The position numbers and the translations under genes were made by a program. Positions 36,217 to 48,026 of a stretch of DNA of 64,000 nt are shown here, piece after piece. Source of the stretch: Faecalibacterium sp. UBA1819 (lineage in GTDB: Bacteria > Bacillota > Clostridia > Oscillospirales > Ruminococcaceae). The notes under the pieces are model-generated. The model saw nothing but the letters and a program-made list of their open reading frames with translations. It made no database searches and was not told the DNA's origin. The stretch covers positions 11,236 through 75,235 of the forward strand of contig DCEX01000012.1 in NCBI GenBank assembly GCA_002315015.1, written 5' to 3'. The stretch's first letter is position 1; every line of letters begins with the position of its first letter.

Positions 36217-37388
36217 GCGAGATTAAACAGTGGGATGAAACCTATGTGGCCGATACTTATGCACGCTTTCCCGTTTGTCTGACCAAGGGAAGCGGCGCAC
36301 AGCTTTGGGACGAGGATGGAAAAAGCTATATTGACATGGGCAGCGGCATTGGTGTGAGCACTTTCGGTATTTCGGATGAAGTTTGGGTGAAGGCCGTAAC
36401 CGAACAGCTCACACAGCTGACGCACACCTCTAACTTGTATTACACAAAGCCCTGCGCTGAATTGGCGAAGATGCTTTGCGAAAAAACCGGCATGAAGAAG
36501 GTGTTCTTCGCAAACTCCGGTGCCGAAGCCAACGAATGTGCCATGAAAGCGGCGCGTAAATACGCTGCCAAAACGCTGGGGGAGGATCATTTTTATATCA
36601 TTACGCTCGAGGGCAGCTTCCACGGCAGAACCATCACCACTCTGGCGGCGACTGGGCAGGACGTGTTTCACGAGCAGTTTCAGCCGCTGACCCCGGGCTT
36701 TGTGTATGCAAAGCCGGGCGATTTACAGCACATGGAGGATCTGTTGGACAAATACCCCTGCGCGGCAGTGATGCTGGAGCCGGTACAGGGCGAAGGCGGC
36801 GTATGTGCGCTGGATTTTGACTATCTGCGCGGAGTGCAGCAAGCGGCACACCGCCACGGTGCACTGCTGATTGTCGATGAAGTACAGTGCGGCAACGGCC
36901 GCACGGGAACGCTCTATGCGTATGAACAAAGCGGGCTTTCGCCGGATATTGTCACGACGGCCAAGGGGCTCGGCGGCGGCCTGCCCATCGGTGCGGTATT
37001 GTTTGCAGAGAAAACGGCAAATGTCTACACCAAAGGCGACCACGGTTCCACCTTTGGCGGAAACCCGGTTTGCTGTGCCGGTGCTGTCAGCATTTTGCAG
37101 CGTTTGGACGAGGCTTTTTTGGAAAGCGTGCGCAAAAAAGCGGAATTTATCCGCAAGGAATTAGAAAATGCACCGGGCATTCTTTCCGTCAGCGGCCTTG
37201 GGCTGATGATTGGCTTGGAAACGCAGAAAGACGCGGCACAGGTGATTGACGAATGCCGGGAACAGGGCGTGCTGGTATTGAAAGCAAAAAATAAAGTGCG
37301 TCTTTTGCCGCCTTTGAATATTCCGCAAGAGCAGTTAGAGAAAGCCGTAAAGGTGCTGAAAAACGCTTGCGCACCAACCACGATGTAA
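36213..37388 (+). CDS. argD: Acetylornithine aminotransferase
   Basis: PLP class III aminotransferase of 391 residues: K251 in [14 protein letters not shown] binds [19 protein letters not shown] and [11 protein letters not shown] are family motifs. Converts N-acetylglutamate semialdehyde to N-acetylornithine; may also serve related diaminopimelate intermediates in other bacteria, but this genome has its own enzyme for that at 14.4 kb. Confidence 0.95.
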   Translation: MSEIKQWDETYVADTYARFPVCLTKGSGAQLWDEDGKSYIDMGSGIGVSTFGISDEVWVKAVTEQLTQLTHTSNLYYTKPCAELAKMLCEKTGMKKVFFANSGAEANECAMKAARKYAAKTLGEDHFYIITLEGSFHGRTITTLAATGQDVFHEQFQPLTPGFVYAKPGDLQHMEDLLDKYPCAAVMLEPVQGEGGVCALDFDYLRGVQQAAHRHGALLIVDEVQCGNGRTGTLYAYEQSGLSPDIVTTAKGLGGGLPIGAVLFAEKTANVYTKGDHGSTFGGNPVCCAGAVSILQRLDEAFLESVRKKAEFIRKELENAPGILSVSGLGLMIGLETQKDAAQVIDECREQGVLVLKAKNKVRLLPPLNIPQEQLEKAVKVLKNACAPTTM

Positions 37389-37405
37389 CGAAAGGAATGG
37401 GGACA

Positions 37406-38398
37406 ATGGGGTTTCAGGGAAAGCATTTTTTGAAATTACTGGATTTTTCCGCCGAGGAGATCGGCCAGCTGATTGATTTGGCGGCCTCCTTGAAAGAAAA
37501 GAAGAAACAAGGCATTCCGCACCGCCTTTGTGAAGGGAAAAATATTGTGCTGCTGTTTGAAAAAACAAGCACACGCACCCGCTGCGCCTTTGAAACAGCC
37601 GGTTATGATTTGGGCATGGGTGTGACGTATCTTGACCCTGCCGCTTCTCAGATGGGCAAAAAGGAAAGTATTGCCGACACTGCGCGTGTTTTGGGCAGAA
37701 TGTACGACGGCATTGAATACCGCGGCTTTTCTCAAGACTTAGTCGAGGAGCTGGCGCAGTATGCCGGGGTTCCTGTGTGGAACGGTTTGACCGACGAATT
37801 TCACCCCACGCAGATTTTGGCAGATTTTCTGACCATTCGTGAAAAGTTTGGGCGCTTGAAAGGCATCAATTTCGTCTATATGGGCGATGCTCGTTTTAAT
37901 ATGGGCAATTCTTTAATGGTCGGCTGTGCAAAAATGGGTCTCAACTTTACCGCCTGTGCGCCGAAGGCTTACTTCCCAAATGAGGCGCTCATTGCACAGT
38001 GCCAGGAAGTGGCAAAGGAAAGCGGAGCGACGCTTTCCTTTGAGGAAGATGTTGCAAAAGCTGTTGCGAATGCGGACGTAATTTACACCGACATCTGGGT
38101 GTCGATGGGCGAGCCCGCTGAAGTTTGGAAACAGCGCATCGACGAACTTTTGCCGTATCAGGTCAATGCCGCAGTGATGAAGCAGGCTCCTGCACATGCC
38201 ATCTTTATGCACTGTCTGCCGTCTTACCACGATTTAAAAACGGAAATCGGCAGCAAAATCGGGGCAGAGTTTGGTCTGAACGGCTTGGAGGTAACAGACG
38301 AAGTGTTTGAAAGCCCGCAGTCGGTGGTGTTTGACGAAGCGGAAAACAGAATGCACACCATCAAGGCGGTCATGGCGGCAACTTTGGGCGGCGTGTGA
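37406..38398 (+). CDS. argF: Ornithine carbamoyltransferase
   Basis: Carbamoylates ornithine to citrulline. 330 residues. Carbamoyl-phosphate motif STRTR at 55-59, HPTQ from H133 and HCLP at 269-272 that holds ornithine. ATG 37406 has AAAGGA at 9-nt spacing; ATG 37397 and 37367 are less fitting. Last gene of the operon, ending before a strong terminator. It provides citrulline to argG. Confidence 0.96.
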   Translation: MGFQGKHFLKLLDFSAEEIGQLIDLAASLKEKKKQGIPHRLCEGKNIVLLFEKTSTRTRCAFETAGYDLGMGVTYLDPAASQMGKKESIADTARVLGRMYDGIEYRGFSQDLVEELAQYAGVPVWNGLTDEFHPTQILADFLTIREKFGRLKGINFVYMGDARFNMGNSLMVGCAKMGLNFTACAPKAYFPNEALIAQCQEVAKESGATLSFEEDVAKAVANADVIYTDIWVSMGEPAEVWKQRIDELLPYQVNAAVMKQAPAHAIFMHCLPSYHDLKTEIGSKIGAEFGLNGLEVTDEVFESPQSVVFDEAENRMHTIKAVMAATLGGV

Positions 38399-38413
38399 GT
38401 GTCAAAAGTGAAG

Positions 38414-38457
38414 AAAACGAGGTACTTTTCAGCGGGGGCTGAAAAGTACCTCGTTTT
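38414..38457. terminator. Bidirectional terminator after argF
   Basis: Arms of 19 nt (38414-38432 with 38439-38457) around a G-rich 6-nt loop, with A4/T4 ends, between argF and the convergent GH3 gene. Confidence 0.85.
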
Positions 38458-38470
38458 GCTGCAATTATTC

Positions 38471-40702
38471 TTAACAGGTTAAGCCGAAATTAAGCTCGTA
38501 GTAATTGCCCATGCTGTCACGATAAGCATACGCCTTGCCATTTTCGTCCTTTAAGCAGTCGGGTATATACAAATCTTTGTCATAGCCCGGAACATCGTTG
38601 GGGCTGATGCAAACACCGTTTGCGTCTACCTTCAACACTTCATCACCGCGCGGCAGTGTCAGCGGCAAACGTCCCACAGGGGCAAAGCGTCCCGTGATGA
38701 CATCCAGCACCGCAGAGGGGTAAGTGTCAAAGCCAACGGTCAGAGCGTCCAAATGCGGCTCAACGTTGCCCACCTGCCATGCCAGCGTGACATTGATATT
38801 GCCGATCACCTTTCCTCCGTTTTTGTGAACAGCGTCGGCAATTGCCTGAATGCGGTACACGTTTGCAACGGTGGTTTCTTCATGGGTGTCAGCAGTGGGA
38901 CGGCCCATCTCATCTACGTTGCAAACCGTTTTCTTGTCGCACAAATCCAACTCCAAGTAGCCGGGCGTTGCGTTGAAATATTCGCCGGACGAAGGGCTGA
39001 TTAACAAAATTGCGTAGTCAGCTTTTTCAGGCGTTTCGGCCAGCGTCATTTCCTCACCCAATGCCTTGCGAAGCGCTTCGGTGGCTTTTTCCGCCTGATC
39101 TTCTTTTTTGCAGAAGCACTCGGCGTAAACTGCTTTTCCTTCTGTTTTTTCTTTGCTCAAGGGAAGAACACCGTCGTTTTTCAGCAAAACAACTGATTTT
39201 CGGTGCACCTGCATGGCTTCGTCCCAATCTGCTTTCGTGTCGCTGATGACGGCTTTCGCGTTCGCCGGGTCGCGATAAGGGTTTTCAAACATGCCCAGCG
39301 CGAACAGTTCCGTTAAAGTGCGTGTTACGGCACGGTCAAGGGCTTCCGGTGTTAATACAAGCTGCTCTTTGGTGAAGCCTTCGGGAACGGGATGCGTGTC
39401 ATAATAGCCGTTGGCTGCGCGCGCCATTGCCTCCTTGCCTTGTTCAATATCAAACAAGCCGCTGATTAAATCGACGCCTGCATAGTTGACGGCAAAGCCG
39501 ATGCGTTCCGCTTCGTCTAACATCTCCACGCCCCAGCACATGTTGTGAACAATGCCGGTGTCGGAGTTGATATAGCCTTCAAAGCCCATTTCTTTTCTTA
39601 AAACCTGCTCAATGAAAAACTCATTATAGGCAAAGCCGAGCGGTTTCATTTCTACATCTGTGCCTTTTAAGCTTTTCTGCTGTGCGCTTTTTTCTTTGGA
39701 GGGTTTGGAGTAGTACGGCATCATTGAGGATGTTTTTTGGTCAACCGCCGTTTGGAACGGGGGCAGGTGATATTTTTCTAAGCTGCCCGGTGTTGCATAA
39801 ACATTCCACTGACCCATGGAATAGTGCGGGTCAAAGCCGTTTTCACGCGGGCCGCCGCCGGGAAAGTGCTTCACCGTCATGGCAACGCCGTCGGGTGTAA
39901 CGCCCTCGGAGCTTCCCTGAATTCGGGGGATCAGATGCTCTAAAATTTCCGAAATCAGCTTCGGGTCTTCCCCGAAGGTGCCGTAGGTGCGCTGCCAGCG
40001 CGGGTCGGTAACAACATCCGCCATGTACATGTAGCCCTTTTTCAGCCCGGCTGCGTCCCATTCGCGGCGAACGCAATCGGCAAAGCGGTCGATAATTTCG
40101 ATGCTGTCTCCGCGTACAGCGGCTGCAATACCCAAGGTTCCGGGCCATGCGGCAAACACGTCGGAAGCGTCATTCATGCCGTAAACCAGTTCGCCGTTTT
40201 CATTTCGGGAGTTAGAGACCACTTGCACAGGGACAAAATGCTCGCATTCCTCTGCCAATGCGTGCAGCTGGTTTAAGTAGTTGGTCAAGTCCTCGGGGCC
40301 GGGGTTTTCGCGTAAAATTAAGTGACGTGCCCACCAGTCTTTTAATAAGGTACTCGTGCCGGGCAAATGCTGTTCACCGAAAATCGTCTTTCCGTGAAAT
40401 TCGCCTTCGTCTAAACATCCTGATTCGTCCAGCTTGCTTTTATCGGATTGTTTGGCCGCGGTGCGCCAGTCGGAAATAAAAATCTGGCCGAGTTTTTCTT
40501 CGGTCGTAAGCGTTTTTACATAAGCCTTGGCGCGTTCAGCAGGCGGCAGGCGCCAATCATCAAACGGCTGAAAGATGCCGGAACCGTCTAAGTCTTTAAA
40601 ATAAAGGCCGTCTTGCTCCAAAACTTTCCTTGTCAGTGTGCCGATAGTGGGCCCGTTTTTGTTTTGGTAATAGGTTACATGTTCTGATGCTTTTTTGGCC
40701 AT
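38471..40702 (-). CDS. Glycoside hydrolase family 3
   Basis: A 743-residue GH3 enzyme without a signal peptide, so cytoplasmic. The N-terminal barrel has VKHFPGGG; the likely nucleophile is D381 in INSDTGI; the second domain follows (GKVIGNINVTLAWQ, GRLPLTLPRG). Family members include beta-glucosidases, beta-xylosidases and N-acetylglucosaminidases; I cannot tell which. ATG 40702 follows GAAGGAG; the frame extends further upstream (to 40984) without a site. The convergent neighbour is argF; the phospho-sugar mutase is divergent. Confidence 0.9.
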   Translation of the reverse strand: MAKKASEHVTYYQNKNGPTIGTLTRKVLEQDGLYFKDLDGSGIFQPFDDWRLPPAERAKAYVKTLTTEEKLGQIFISDWRTAAKQSDKSKLDESGCLDEGEFHGKTIFGEQHLPGTSTLLKDWWARHLILRENPGPEDLTNYLNQLHALAEECEHFVPVQVVSNSRNENGELVYGMNDASDVFAAWPGTLGIAAAVRGDSIEIIDRFADCVRREWDAAGLKKGYMYMADVVTDPRWQRTYGTFGEDPKLISEILEHLIPRIQGSSEGVTPDGVAMTVKHFPGGGPRENGFDPHYSMGQWNVYATPGSLEKYHLPPFQTAVDQKTSSMMPYYSKPSKEKSAQQKSLKGTDVEMKPLGFAYNEFFIEQVLRKEMGFEGYINSDTGIVHNMCWGVEMLDEAERIGFAVNYAGVDLISGLFDIEQGKEAMARAANGYYDTHPVPEGFTKEQLVLTPEALDRAVTRTLTELFALGMFENPYRDPANAKAVISDTKADWDEAMQVHRKSVVLLKNDGVLPLSKEKTEGKAVYAECFCKKEDQAEKATEALRKALGEEMTLAETPEKADYAILLISPSSGEYFNATPGYLELDLCDKKTVCNVDEMGRPTADTHEETTVANVYRIQAIADAVHKNGGKVIGNINVTLAWQVGNVEPHLDALTVGFDTYPSAVLDVITGRFAPVGRLPLTLPRGDEVLKVDANGVCISPNDVPGYDKDLYIPDCLKDENGKAYAYRDSMGNYYELNFGLTC

Positions 40703-40812
40703 TGTAAAACAGCTCCTTCTGCAATAAAGGTGTTTTTCTTTTATTATGCCACAAGAGGAAACCGGAGCGCTAGAGGGTGTGCGAGAATTTGTAAAACGAA
40801 AACAGACGAATA

Positions 40813-40841
40813 TTGCTTTCAAGAAAAAGATATTGTAAAAT
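40813..40841 (+). promoter_or_regulatory. Promoter of the phospho-sugar mutase gene
   Basis: -35 TTGCTT (40813-40818), 17-nt spacer, -10 TAAAAT (40836-40841). Confidence 0.5.
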
Positions 40842-40888
40842 GAAAATATCTTTGGAAGTTTTTTCAAGGCATCTCCAAAACGGTTAGC

Positions 40889-40920
40889 CTTGGACGGCTT
40901 TTGCCTGTGAGCCGTCCAAG
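40889..40920 (+). other. Hairpin in the mutase 5' leader
   Basis: An 11-bp perfect stem (CTTGGACGGCT with AGCCGTCCAAG) around a 10-nt loop, without a T run, 47 nt before the start codon. It may stabilise the mRNA or be a regulator site. Confidence 0.4.
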
Positions 40921-40966
40921 AGTGGTTACAGGCGTAAATTTGTAATAAATGCCGGGAGGATGGACA

Positions 40967-42667
40967 ATGATGAGCCATACACAACGAAATGTAAACGAGA
41001 TTTTTGAACGCTGGCTAAACTGTGCCACAGAGGATGCAGATGTTGCTTGTGAGCTTCAAAAACTGAACAATGATGCACAGGCGATGCAGGACAGCTTTTA
41101 TCAGGATTTGGCGTTTGGAACAGGTGGTCTGCGCGGCGTAATTGGTGCAGGTACCAACCGCATGAATATTTATACCGTGCGCAAAGCTTCGCAGGGCGTG
41201 GCAAATTATTTGAAAACGTCCGGTTTGCCGCAAAAGGCAGCTATTGCTTACGACAGCCGCATTAAGGGCGATTTGTTTGCACGCGAAACAGCGCGTGTAT
41301 TTGCCGCAAATGGGATTAAGGTGTTTTTGTATCCCCGCTTGGAGCCCACCCCTGCATTGAGCTGGGCAGTGCGCTATTACGGATGCGGTGTCGGCGTTTG
41401 TGTCACTGCCAGCCATAACCCCGCAAAATATAACGGCTACAAGGTGTATGGTGCAGACGGCTGCCAAATTACCCTCGAAGCGGCGGAGAAAATTTTGAGT
41501 GAAATAAACGCTGTGGATTGCTTTGACAGTGTAAAGCTGGCAGATTTTGATGCTGCATTGCAGGAAGGAACCATTCAATGGATTGACGAGCGATGCATTG
41601 ATGATTTTGTCGATACGGTTTATGCGCAGCGCGTAGGTGATGGCGAAGGCATTGCCGACTTGAAAGTAGTTTATACGCCGCTGAACGGCTCCGGTTTGGA
41701 ATGTGTCACAAAACTGTTCGGCAAACTCGGTTTGACCCATTACACCGTAGTACCCGAACAGGAAAAGCCGGACGGCAATTTCCCCACTTGTCCGTACCCC
41801 AACCCTGAAATCCGCGAGGCGATGGAAAAGGGCTTGGAGCTGTGCGCAAAGACAAATCCCGACTTGCTTTTGGGAACCGACCCGGACTGCGACCGCTGCG
41901 GCACGGCGGTGCCCGACGGCAAAGGCGGTTATCGGCTGATTAACGGCAATGAAATGGGCATTATTTTGCTCGATTACATTTGCCGCACTCGTTTGAAAAA
42001 GGGGACGATGCCGAAAGACCCTGTTGCTGTGAGCACAATTGTTTCCACCGATATGGCAGATGCCGTGTGCCGTAAGTACGGGGTAGAGATGCGCCGCACA
42101 CTCACGGGCTTTAAGTTCATTGGAGAACAGATTGGCTTGCTGGAACAGGAAGGCCACCCTGAACGCTATTTGTTCGGCTTTGAAGAAAGCTATGGATACT
42201 TGTCGGGCGCACATGTGCGCGATAAAGACGCCGTGAACGCCTCCTTGCTGGTATGTGAGGCAGCTGCATGGTATGCAAAGCAGGCGAAAACGCTGCTTGA
42301 TGCAATCGAAGCTTTGTACGATGAGTTTGGCTGGTATAAAAATGATTTGCTCAGCTTTTCGTTTGAGGGCGAAAGCGGAATGCATACCATGAAAAATATG
42401 ATGAACCGCTTGCGCAGCGATGCCCCGAAAGAGGCTGCCGGCATGGCGGTTACAAACGTGGTAGACTACACAGCACCGGGCACAGGCTTGCCGAAAGCCG
42501 ATGTGCTGGAATTCCGTTTGGGTGAAACCGCAAAGCTCATGGTGCGTCCCTCCGGCACGGAACCCAAAATGAAAATTTATTTGTCCGCAGTGGGTAAAAC
42601 GGAACATGAGGCCGATCATTTGCTTGCTGTCTTGAAAGAGTCGGCCAGCAGCTGGATGCAGGAATAA
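40967..42667 (+). CDS. Phospho-sugar mutase (phosphoglucomutase/phosphomannomutase type)
   Basis: A 566-residue alpha-D-phosphohexomutase. The phosphoserine is S149 in TASHNPAKYNGYKVY, metal-binding D305, D307 and D309 lie in GTDPDCDRCG, and the sugar loop GFEESYGY and phosphate loop RPSGTEPKMKIY are present. Interconverts hexose 1- and 6-phosphates. GGGAGG sits before tandem ATG codons (40967, 40970). Confidence 0.94.
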   Translation: MMSHTQRNVNEIFERWLNCATEDADVACELQKLNNDAQAMQDSFYQDLAFGTGGLRGVIGAGTNRMNIYTVRKASQGVANYLKTSGLPQKAAIAYDSRIKGDLFARETARVFAANGIKVFLYPRLEPTPALSWAVRYYGCGVGVCVTASHNPAKYNGYKVYGADGCQITLEAAEKILSEINAVDCFDSVKLADFDAALQEGTIQWIDERCIDDFVDTVYAQRVGDGEGIADLKVVYTPLNGSGLECVTKLFGKLGLTHYTVVPEQEKPDGNFPTCPYPNPEIREAMEKGLELCAKTNPDLLLGTDPDCDRCGTAVPDGKGGYRLINGNEMGIILLDYICRTRLKKGTMPKDPVAVSTIVSTDMADAVCRKYGVEMRRTLTGFKFIGEQIGLLEQEGHPERYLFGFEESYGYLSGAHVRDKDAVNASLLVCEAAAWYAKQAKTLLDAIEALYDEFGWYKNDLLSFSFEGESGMHTMKNMMNRLRSDAPKEAAGMAVTNVVDYTAPGTGLPKADVLEFRLGETAKLMVRPSGTEPKMKIYLSAVGKTEHEADHLLAVLKESASSWMQE

Positions 42668-42714
42668 CGAGTTTGGTGAGTACATTTTGTTTTGCTGAAG
42701 GAGATGGGGAAGAA

Positions 42715-43125
42715 TTGCTTCAAAGAATGTTGAAAAGAAGTTGTTTCCTGTTTCAAATAACGCTCAATTTTATTTTGTTTATTGTTCAATTTCTTTCCTA
42801 TTTTGGCTTGACGGCGCTGGAAAATCCGATAAGTTTTTACCATGTGCTCAGTGCGGCAATGCCGTTGGCTTCCTTTGTCATTGCAGCAGCCGGAGGCTTT
42901 TTGACATACCGCTTATATCAACATCAAAAAAAGATGCTTGCCGGGGTGGTGCTGGTACAATGCGCAGGTGCCGTTGCGTCACTGCTTTTGTATCGAGAGT
43001 ACTTGGTGCAGCTTAGTGTGCTCAGTCCTGCAAAATGGATGCTGACGCCTTATTTAACGGCGCTGACTGCGGCGTTGATGGTTGCTTTTGTCCTGTATAA
43101 AATCAAGGGAAAAGCCGCTGTATAA
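42715..43125 (+). CDS. Small multi-pass membrane protein of unknown function
   Basis: About 136 residues with four predicted membrane segments: FQITLNFILFIVQFLSYFGL, SAAMPLASFVIAAAGGFLTY, AGVVLVQCAGAVASLLLY and YLTALTAALMVAFVLY. I recognise no family. Possible starts are TTG 42673, TTG 42715 and ATG 42727; AAGGAG at 42698-42703 best fits 42715. It follows the mutase at once and ends before a terminator, so it may be cotranscribed. Confidence 0.55.
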   Translation: MLQRMLKRSCFLFQITLNFILFIVQFLSYFGLTALENPISFYHVLSAAMPLASFVIAAAGGFLTYRLYQHQKKMLAGVVLVQCAGAVASLLLYREYLVQLSVLSPAKWMLTPYLTALTAALMVAFVLYKIKGKAAV

Positions 43126-43131
43126 GAAATG

Positions 43132-43179
43132 AAAAAAGGGAGATTCTTTCAAGTGTTTGCTGAAAGAATCTCCCTTTTT
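43132..43179. terminator. Bidirectional terminator before uvrA
   Basis: AAAAAAGGGAGATTCTTTCA pairs with its complement ending TCTCCCTTTTT around a 9-nt loop, between the membrane-protein gene and minus-strand uvrA. Confidence 0.85.
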
Positions 43180-43206
43180 CTATCGAAAAGTGTGTTTGTA
43201 AAACGA

Positions 43207-46029
43207 TTATCTCAAAATGGTTTTCAAAAATTGGCCGGTAAACGACTTCTCACACGCGGCAACTTCTTCCGGGGTGCCTTGTGCGACAATCTCACCGCCG
43301 CCGGAACCTCCTTCGGGGCCAAGGTCAATGATGTGGTCGGCGCGTTTGATAATGTCGAGATTGTGCTCAATAATGATCACCGTGTTTCCGGCGTCAACCA
43401 AACGATCCAGCACTTTTACCAGCTTATGCACATCGGCAATATGCAAGCCGGTAGTCGGCTCGTCCAAAATATAAACGGTTTGTCCTGTTTCACGCTTGGC
43501 AAGCTCCAGCGCCAGTTTCACGCGCTGCGCTTCACCGCCGGAAAGTGTGGTCGCACTTTGACCCAGCTTGATATAACCAAGGCCAACATCCAAAAGGGTT
43601 TTCAGCTTGCGGTGAATTTTGGGAATATTTTCAAAAAATCCGCAGGCTTCTTCCACGGTCATCTCCAGCACATCGTGGATGTTTTTATCCTTATAGCGCA
43701 CCTCCAGCGTTTCACGGTTGTAGCGTGCGCCTTTGCAAACCTCACACGGAACATAAATATCCGGCAAAAAGTGCATCTCAATTTTTAAAATTCCGTCGCC
43801 CTCGCACGCCTCACAGCGTCCGCCCTTGACGTTAAAGGAGAAGCGTCCGGCGTCATATCCGCGCATTTTTGCGTCCTGCGTTTGTGCAAACAAGCTGCGA
43901 ATATCCGTAAATACGCCGGTGTAGGTGGCGGGGTTCGAGCGCGGTGTACGGCCAATGGGGGATTGGTCAATGCCAATGACCTTATCGACAAATTCCAGCC
44001 CTTTCATGCCGCGATGCGCGCCCGGACGCACATGAGCATGGTTTAAATCGGCACAAAGACGTTTATAAAGAATTTCGTTGATGAGGGTCGACTTGCCGGA
44101 ACCGGAAATACCGGTGACGCATGTCATCACACCCAGAGGGATTTTAACATTTAGATTTTTTAAGTTGTTGTGGCGTGCGCCCAAAATTTCGAGGTAATGG
44201 CCGTTAAAGGTACGCCGACGCTCCGGCACTTCAATTTTTTTTCGGCCGGACAGATAAGCGCCCGTAATGCTTTCCGGGCTGGCGCAAATATCCTCTACAT
44301 GGCCTTCGGCCACCAGTCTGCCGCCGTGAACTCCCGCCCCCGGGCCGATATCCACAATCCAGTCGGCAGCGCGCATGGTATCCTCGTCATGTTCTACCAC
44401 AATCAAGGTATTGCCAAGATCACGCAGACGTTTCAACGTGGCAATTAACTTTTCGTTGTCGCGCTGGTGCAGGCCAATGCTCGGTTCGTCCAGCACATAT
44501 AAAACGCCGGTTAACGCGCTGCCGATTTGTGTGGCAAGGCGGATGCGCTGGCTTTCACCGCCCGAAAGAGTAGCGGCATTGCGGGCCAGCGTGAGATATT
44601 CCAAGCCCACATTCTGCAAAAAGCCCAACCGTTCGCGAATTTCCTTCAAAATGCCACCGGCAATCATTTGGTCGCGTTCAGAAAGCTCCATGTGGTTGAT
44701 GAAATCCAGCTCCTCGCGCACACTGCGCTTGGTTAAATCGCTGATATTGCAGCCGCTTACAGTGACGGCCAAGCTCGTGGGCTTTAAGCGGTCGCCGTGG
44801 CAGTCGGGGCACTCCACACCATTCATAAAACCGGCAATTTCATCCTTCATCCATTGGCTGCTTGTCTCGCGGAAACGGCGCTCCAAGTTATTGACAATGC
44901 CTTCAAAGTCATTTTGATAGGTGCCGCTTCCGCGTTCGGTTTCGCGCGTCATGGTCAGCTTTTCGCCTTTGGTGCCATACAACAGCGCGTCAAGCGCTTC
45001 TTTAGAAAAATCTTTGATTTTCGTATCGAGCGTGAAGCCATACCGTTTGCCCAGCGCAGTGTAGTACATTTCGCCTATGGAGCCGGGCGCGTAATACCAG
45101 CCGCTGGCCTTAATGGCGCCCTCGCGGATGGAAAGCTCTTTATCAGGCAAAATCAGTTCGGGGTCTACACGCATAAACGTTCCGAGGCCTGTACACTTTT
45201 CGCACGCGCCAAACGGGTTATTGAACGAAAACATGCGCGGGGAAAGTTCGTCCACAGAGATGCCGTGTTCCGGGCAGGCGTAGCTTTGGCTGAACAGCAT
45301 TTCTTCGCCGCCGATGACGTCAATGGAAACAAGGCCGCCCGTTAAGGAAATTGCAGTTTCCAAAGAATCTGCCAAACGGGTTTGGATGTCGTCGTTGATA
45401 ACAAGGCGGTCCACAATAATATCTACATTGTGCTTGCGGTTTTTGTCCAAAGAAATTTCTTCGTCTAAGTCGTACAGGTTGCCGTCTACACGCACACGGG
45501 CAAACCCGCTGCGGCGGGCCGCTTCAAATTCTTTCTGCTGTGTTCCTTTTCGTCCGCGTACCACAGGAGCCAAAACCTGAAAGCGTGTTCCGGCGGGAAG
45601 CTTGCGGATTTCGTCTACCATCTGATCCACAGTTTGCTGACTGATAGGACGATGACATACCGGGCAGTGCGGCACGCCAATGCGCGCATACAGCAAGCGC
45701 AGATAGTCATAAATTTCCGTTACGGTTCCCACCGTAGAACGCGGGTTTTTTGAGGTGGTTTTTTGGTCGATGGAAATGGCGGGGGAAAGGCCGGTGATTT
45801 CGTCTACATTCGGCTTTTCCATTTGCCCTAAGAACTGGCGTGCATAGCTGGAAAGGCTCTCCATATAACGGCGCTGACCGTCGGCATAGATGGTGTCGAA
45901 AGCCAGGCTGGATTTTCCCGAGCCGGAAAGGCCCGTCATTACAATCAGTTTGTCGCGCGGTAATGTCACATCAATATTTTTTAGGTTGTGTTCCCGTGCG
46001 CCCTTAATTACAATTTTATCATTTGTCAT
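43207..46029 (-). CDS. uvrA: Excinuclease ABC subunit A
   Basis: DNA-damage recognition ATPase of nucleotide excision repair, 940 residues. Two ABC cassettes: first Walker [10 protein letters not shown] at 33-41, second GISGSGKST; signature loops LSGGESQR and LSGGEAQR. Zinc modules are at CPVCHRP, CPEHG..CEKC and [12 protein letters not shown]. Overlaps uvrB by 4 nt. Standard length. Confidence 0.98.
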   Translation of the reverse strand: MTNDKIVIKGAREHNLKNIDVTLPRDKLIVMTGLSGSGKSSLAFDTIYADGQRRYMESLSSYARQFLGQMEKPNVDEITGLSPAISIDQKTTSKNPRSTVGTVTEIYDYLRLLYARIGVPHCPVCHRPISQQTVDQMVDEIRKLPAGTRFQVLAPVVRGRKGTQQKEFEAARRSGFARVRVDGNLYDLDEEISLDKNRKHNVDIIVDRLVINDDIQTRLADSLETAISLTGGLVSIDVIGGEEMLFSQSYACPEHGISVDELSPRMFSFNNPFGACEKCTGLGTFMRVDPELILPDKELSIREGAIKASGWYYAPGSIGEMYYTALGKRYGFTLDTKIKDFSKEALDALLYGTKGEKLTMTRETERGSGTYQNDFEGIVNNLERRFRETSSQWMKDEIAGFMNGVECPDCHGDRLKPTSLAVTVSGCNISDLTKRSVREELDFINHMELSERDQMIAGGILKEIRERLGFLQNVGLEYLTLARNAATLSGGESQRIRLATQIGSALTGVLYVLDEPSIGLHQRDNEKLIATLKRLRDLGNTLIVVEHDEDTMRAADWIVDIGPGAGVHGGRLVAEGHVEDICASPESITGAYLSGRKKIEVPERRRTFNGHYLEILGARHNNLKNLNVKIPLGVMTCVTGISGSGKSTLINEILYKRLCADLNHAHVRPGAHRGMKGLEFVDKVIGIDQSPIGRTPRSNPATYTGVFTDIRSLFAQTQDAKMRGYDAGRFSFNVKGGRCEACEGDGILKIEMHFLPDIYVPCEVCKGARYNRETLEVRYKDKNIHDVLEMTVEEACGFFENIPKIHRKLKTLLDVGLGYIKLGQSATTLSGGEAQRVKLALELAKRETGQTVYILDEPTTGLHIADVHKLVKVLDRLVDAGNTVIIIEHNLDIIKRADHIIDLGPEGGSGGGEIVAQGTPEEVAACEKSFTGQFLKTILR

Positions 46030-48005
46030 AGCTTGGTTTTACTCTCCATTTGTTTGCGAAGTTTTTCAATGCGGTCACGCAAAAATGCTGCATGTTCAAA
46101 TTCCAGAATTTTTGCCGCTTCTTTCATTTCGCGTGTCAAGCGCTCAATTTTTTGCTGGCACTCGGCACGGCTCATGCGCTTGCCGGAATCATCGTCGCCT
46201 TTTCGGCTGATTTCCAGCACGCTGTTGTCGGAAAGCGTTTTGACAATGGTTTTCGGTACAATGCCGTGCGCTTCGTTATAGGCCGATTGAATGGCGCGGC
46301 GGCGTTCTGTTTCTCGAATGGCCCGTTCCATCGAAGGCGTGATGCTGTCGGCGTACATGATAACCTCGCCTTCGGCATTTCGCGCCGCGCGGCCAATGGT
46401 TTGAATCAGGCTGGTTTCACTGCGCAGAAAACCTTCCTTATCGGCATCCAAAATGGCTACCAGCGAAACCTCGGGCAAGTCCAAGCCCTCACGCAGCAAG
46501 TTAATGCCCACAATGACATCAATCGTGCCTTTGCGCAAATCTCGCATCAGCTCCACACGCTCAAAGGTGTCTACCTCGTGGTGCATATATTTTACTTTGA
46601 CTTGATGCTCAGACAAAAAGTCGGTTAAATCTTCCGCCATCTTTTTGGTGAGTGTCGTGACAAGGACGCGCTCGGAGCGCTCTGTGCGCAGACGAATTTC
46701 GCCTAGCAAATCTTCAATTTGACCTTCGACGGGCTTCACCGTGACAATAGGGTCCAGCAAACCGGTGGGGCGGATGACTTGTTCCACTAACTGTGTTGAG
46801 TGCTCCCGCTCATATTCGCCCGGTGTGGCAGAAACAAAAATCATTTGGTTCAGTTTGGCGTCCACTTCCTCAAACTTCAGCGGACGGTTATCAAACGCCG
46901 ACGGCAAACGGAAGCCATAATCCACCAAACTTTTTTTGCGGGCGTAGTCGCCGCCGTACATCGCGCGCAGCTGCGGGAGCATGACGTGGCTTTCGTCTAC
47001 AAACAAAAGAAAATCTTCGGGGAAGTAGTCCAGCAAGGTAGTAGGTGTCGAGCCGGGTGCACGTCCCGACAGTACCGCGGAATAGTTTTCAATGCCCTTG
47101 CACATGCCCACTTCTTGCAGCATTTCGATGTCATAATTGGTGCGCTGGGCAATGCGCTGCGCTTCCAGCAATTTGCCCTCGTCCCGAAACCGCTGTACCT
47201 GCCCGTCCAGCTCTGTGCGAATATCGGCAAGCGCACGGCGCATTTTGTCGCCAGAAACAATATAGTGACTGGCAGGGAAAATAGCCACATGGCGCACTTC
47301 TGCGATTTTTTCCCCGGTCAGCGGGTTCACTTCACAAATGCGGTCGATTTCATCCCCAAAAAACTCCACGCGCACGGCGACGCCCTCAGCGTATGCCAAG
47401 TGGATTTCCACAATATCGCCGCGCACCCGGAATTTGTTGCGGGTAAAGTTGATGTCGTTGCGTTCATACTGCAAATTGACCAGCCGCCCCAAAAGCTCCT
47501 CCCGGCTGAGATTCATGCCGGTGCGCAGACTGATCACCATGCTGCGGTAATCAATGGGGTCGCCCAGTGAGTAGATGCACGACACGCTTGCCACGATAAT
47601 TACATCGCGCCGCTCGGAAAGCGCAGCTGTGGCGGAGTGACGCAAACGGTCGATTTCGTCATTGATAGCGCTGTCCTTTTCAATATAGGTGTCGGTGGAT
47701 GGAATATAAGCTTCCGGCTGGTAGTAATCGTAATAGGAAACAAAGTACTCTACCGCGTTATGGGGGAAAAACTCTTTAAACTCTGTGCAGAGCTGTGCCG
47801 CCAGAGTTTTATTATGTGCCAAAACCAAGGTGGGCCGATTGAGTGCGGCAATGACATTGGCCATCGTGAATGTTTTTCCGCTTCCGGTTACACCCATCAG
47901 AGTTTGGGCGCGGTCACCTTGCAGCACACCGTCCACCAGCTGGGCAATGGCCTGCGGCTGGTCGCCCGTGGGCTGGTACTTGGAAACGAGCTGAAACGAA
48001 TCCAT
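46026..48005 (-). CDS. uvrB: Excinuclease ABC subunit B
   Basis: Damage-verification helicase of 659 residues. Walker A GVTGSGKT with K44; the beta-hairpin [26 protein letters not shown]; a C-terminal UVR domain that contacts UvrC ([20 protein letters not shown]). First gene of uvrB-uvrA. AAAGGAGG precedes the ATG. The promoter has an unexplained inverted repeat and no standard LexA box. Confidence 0.98.
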   Translation of the reverse strand: MDSFQLVSKYQPTGDQPQAIAQLVDGVLQGDRAQTLMGVTGSGKTFTMANVIAALNRPTLVLAHNKTLAAQLCTEFKEFFPHNAVEYFVSYYDYYQPEAYIPSTDTYIEKDSAINDEIDRLRHSATAALSERRDVIIVASVSCIYSLGDPIDYRSMVISLRTGMNLSREELLGRLVNLQYERNDINFTRNKFRVRGDIVEIHLAYAEGVAVRVEFFGDEIDRICEVNPLTGEKIAEVRHVAIFPASHYIVSGDKMRRALADIRTELDGQVQRFRDEGKLLEAQRIAQRTNYDIEMLQEVGMCKGIENYSAVLSGRAPGSTPTTLLDYFPEDFLLFVDESHVMLPQLRAMYGGDYARKKSLVDYGFRLPSAFDNRPLKFEEVDAKLNQMIFVSATPGEYEREHSTQLVEQVIRPTGLLDPIVTVKPVEGQIEDLLGEIRLRTERSERVLVTTLTKKMAEDLTDFLSEHQVKVKYMHHEVDTFERVELMRDLRKGTIDVIVGINLLREGLDLPEVSLVAILDADKEGFLRSETSLIQTIGRAARNAEGEVIMYADSITPSMERAIRETERRRAIQSAYNEAHGIVPKTIVKTLSDNSVLEISRKGDDDSGKRMSRAECQQKIERLTREMKEAAKILEFEHAAFLRDRIEKLRKQMESKTKL

Positions 48006-48026
48006 TGTGTCCTCCTTTGGGAAATG

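Noticed and set aside
41015..42685. A 556-codon open frame antisense to the phospho-sugar mutase
   Set aside because: It mirrors the codon bias of the sense gene, has no family features, and the sense strand has every motif of a mutase. The same holds for long antisense frames opposite GH31, the isomerase and pyk.
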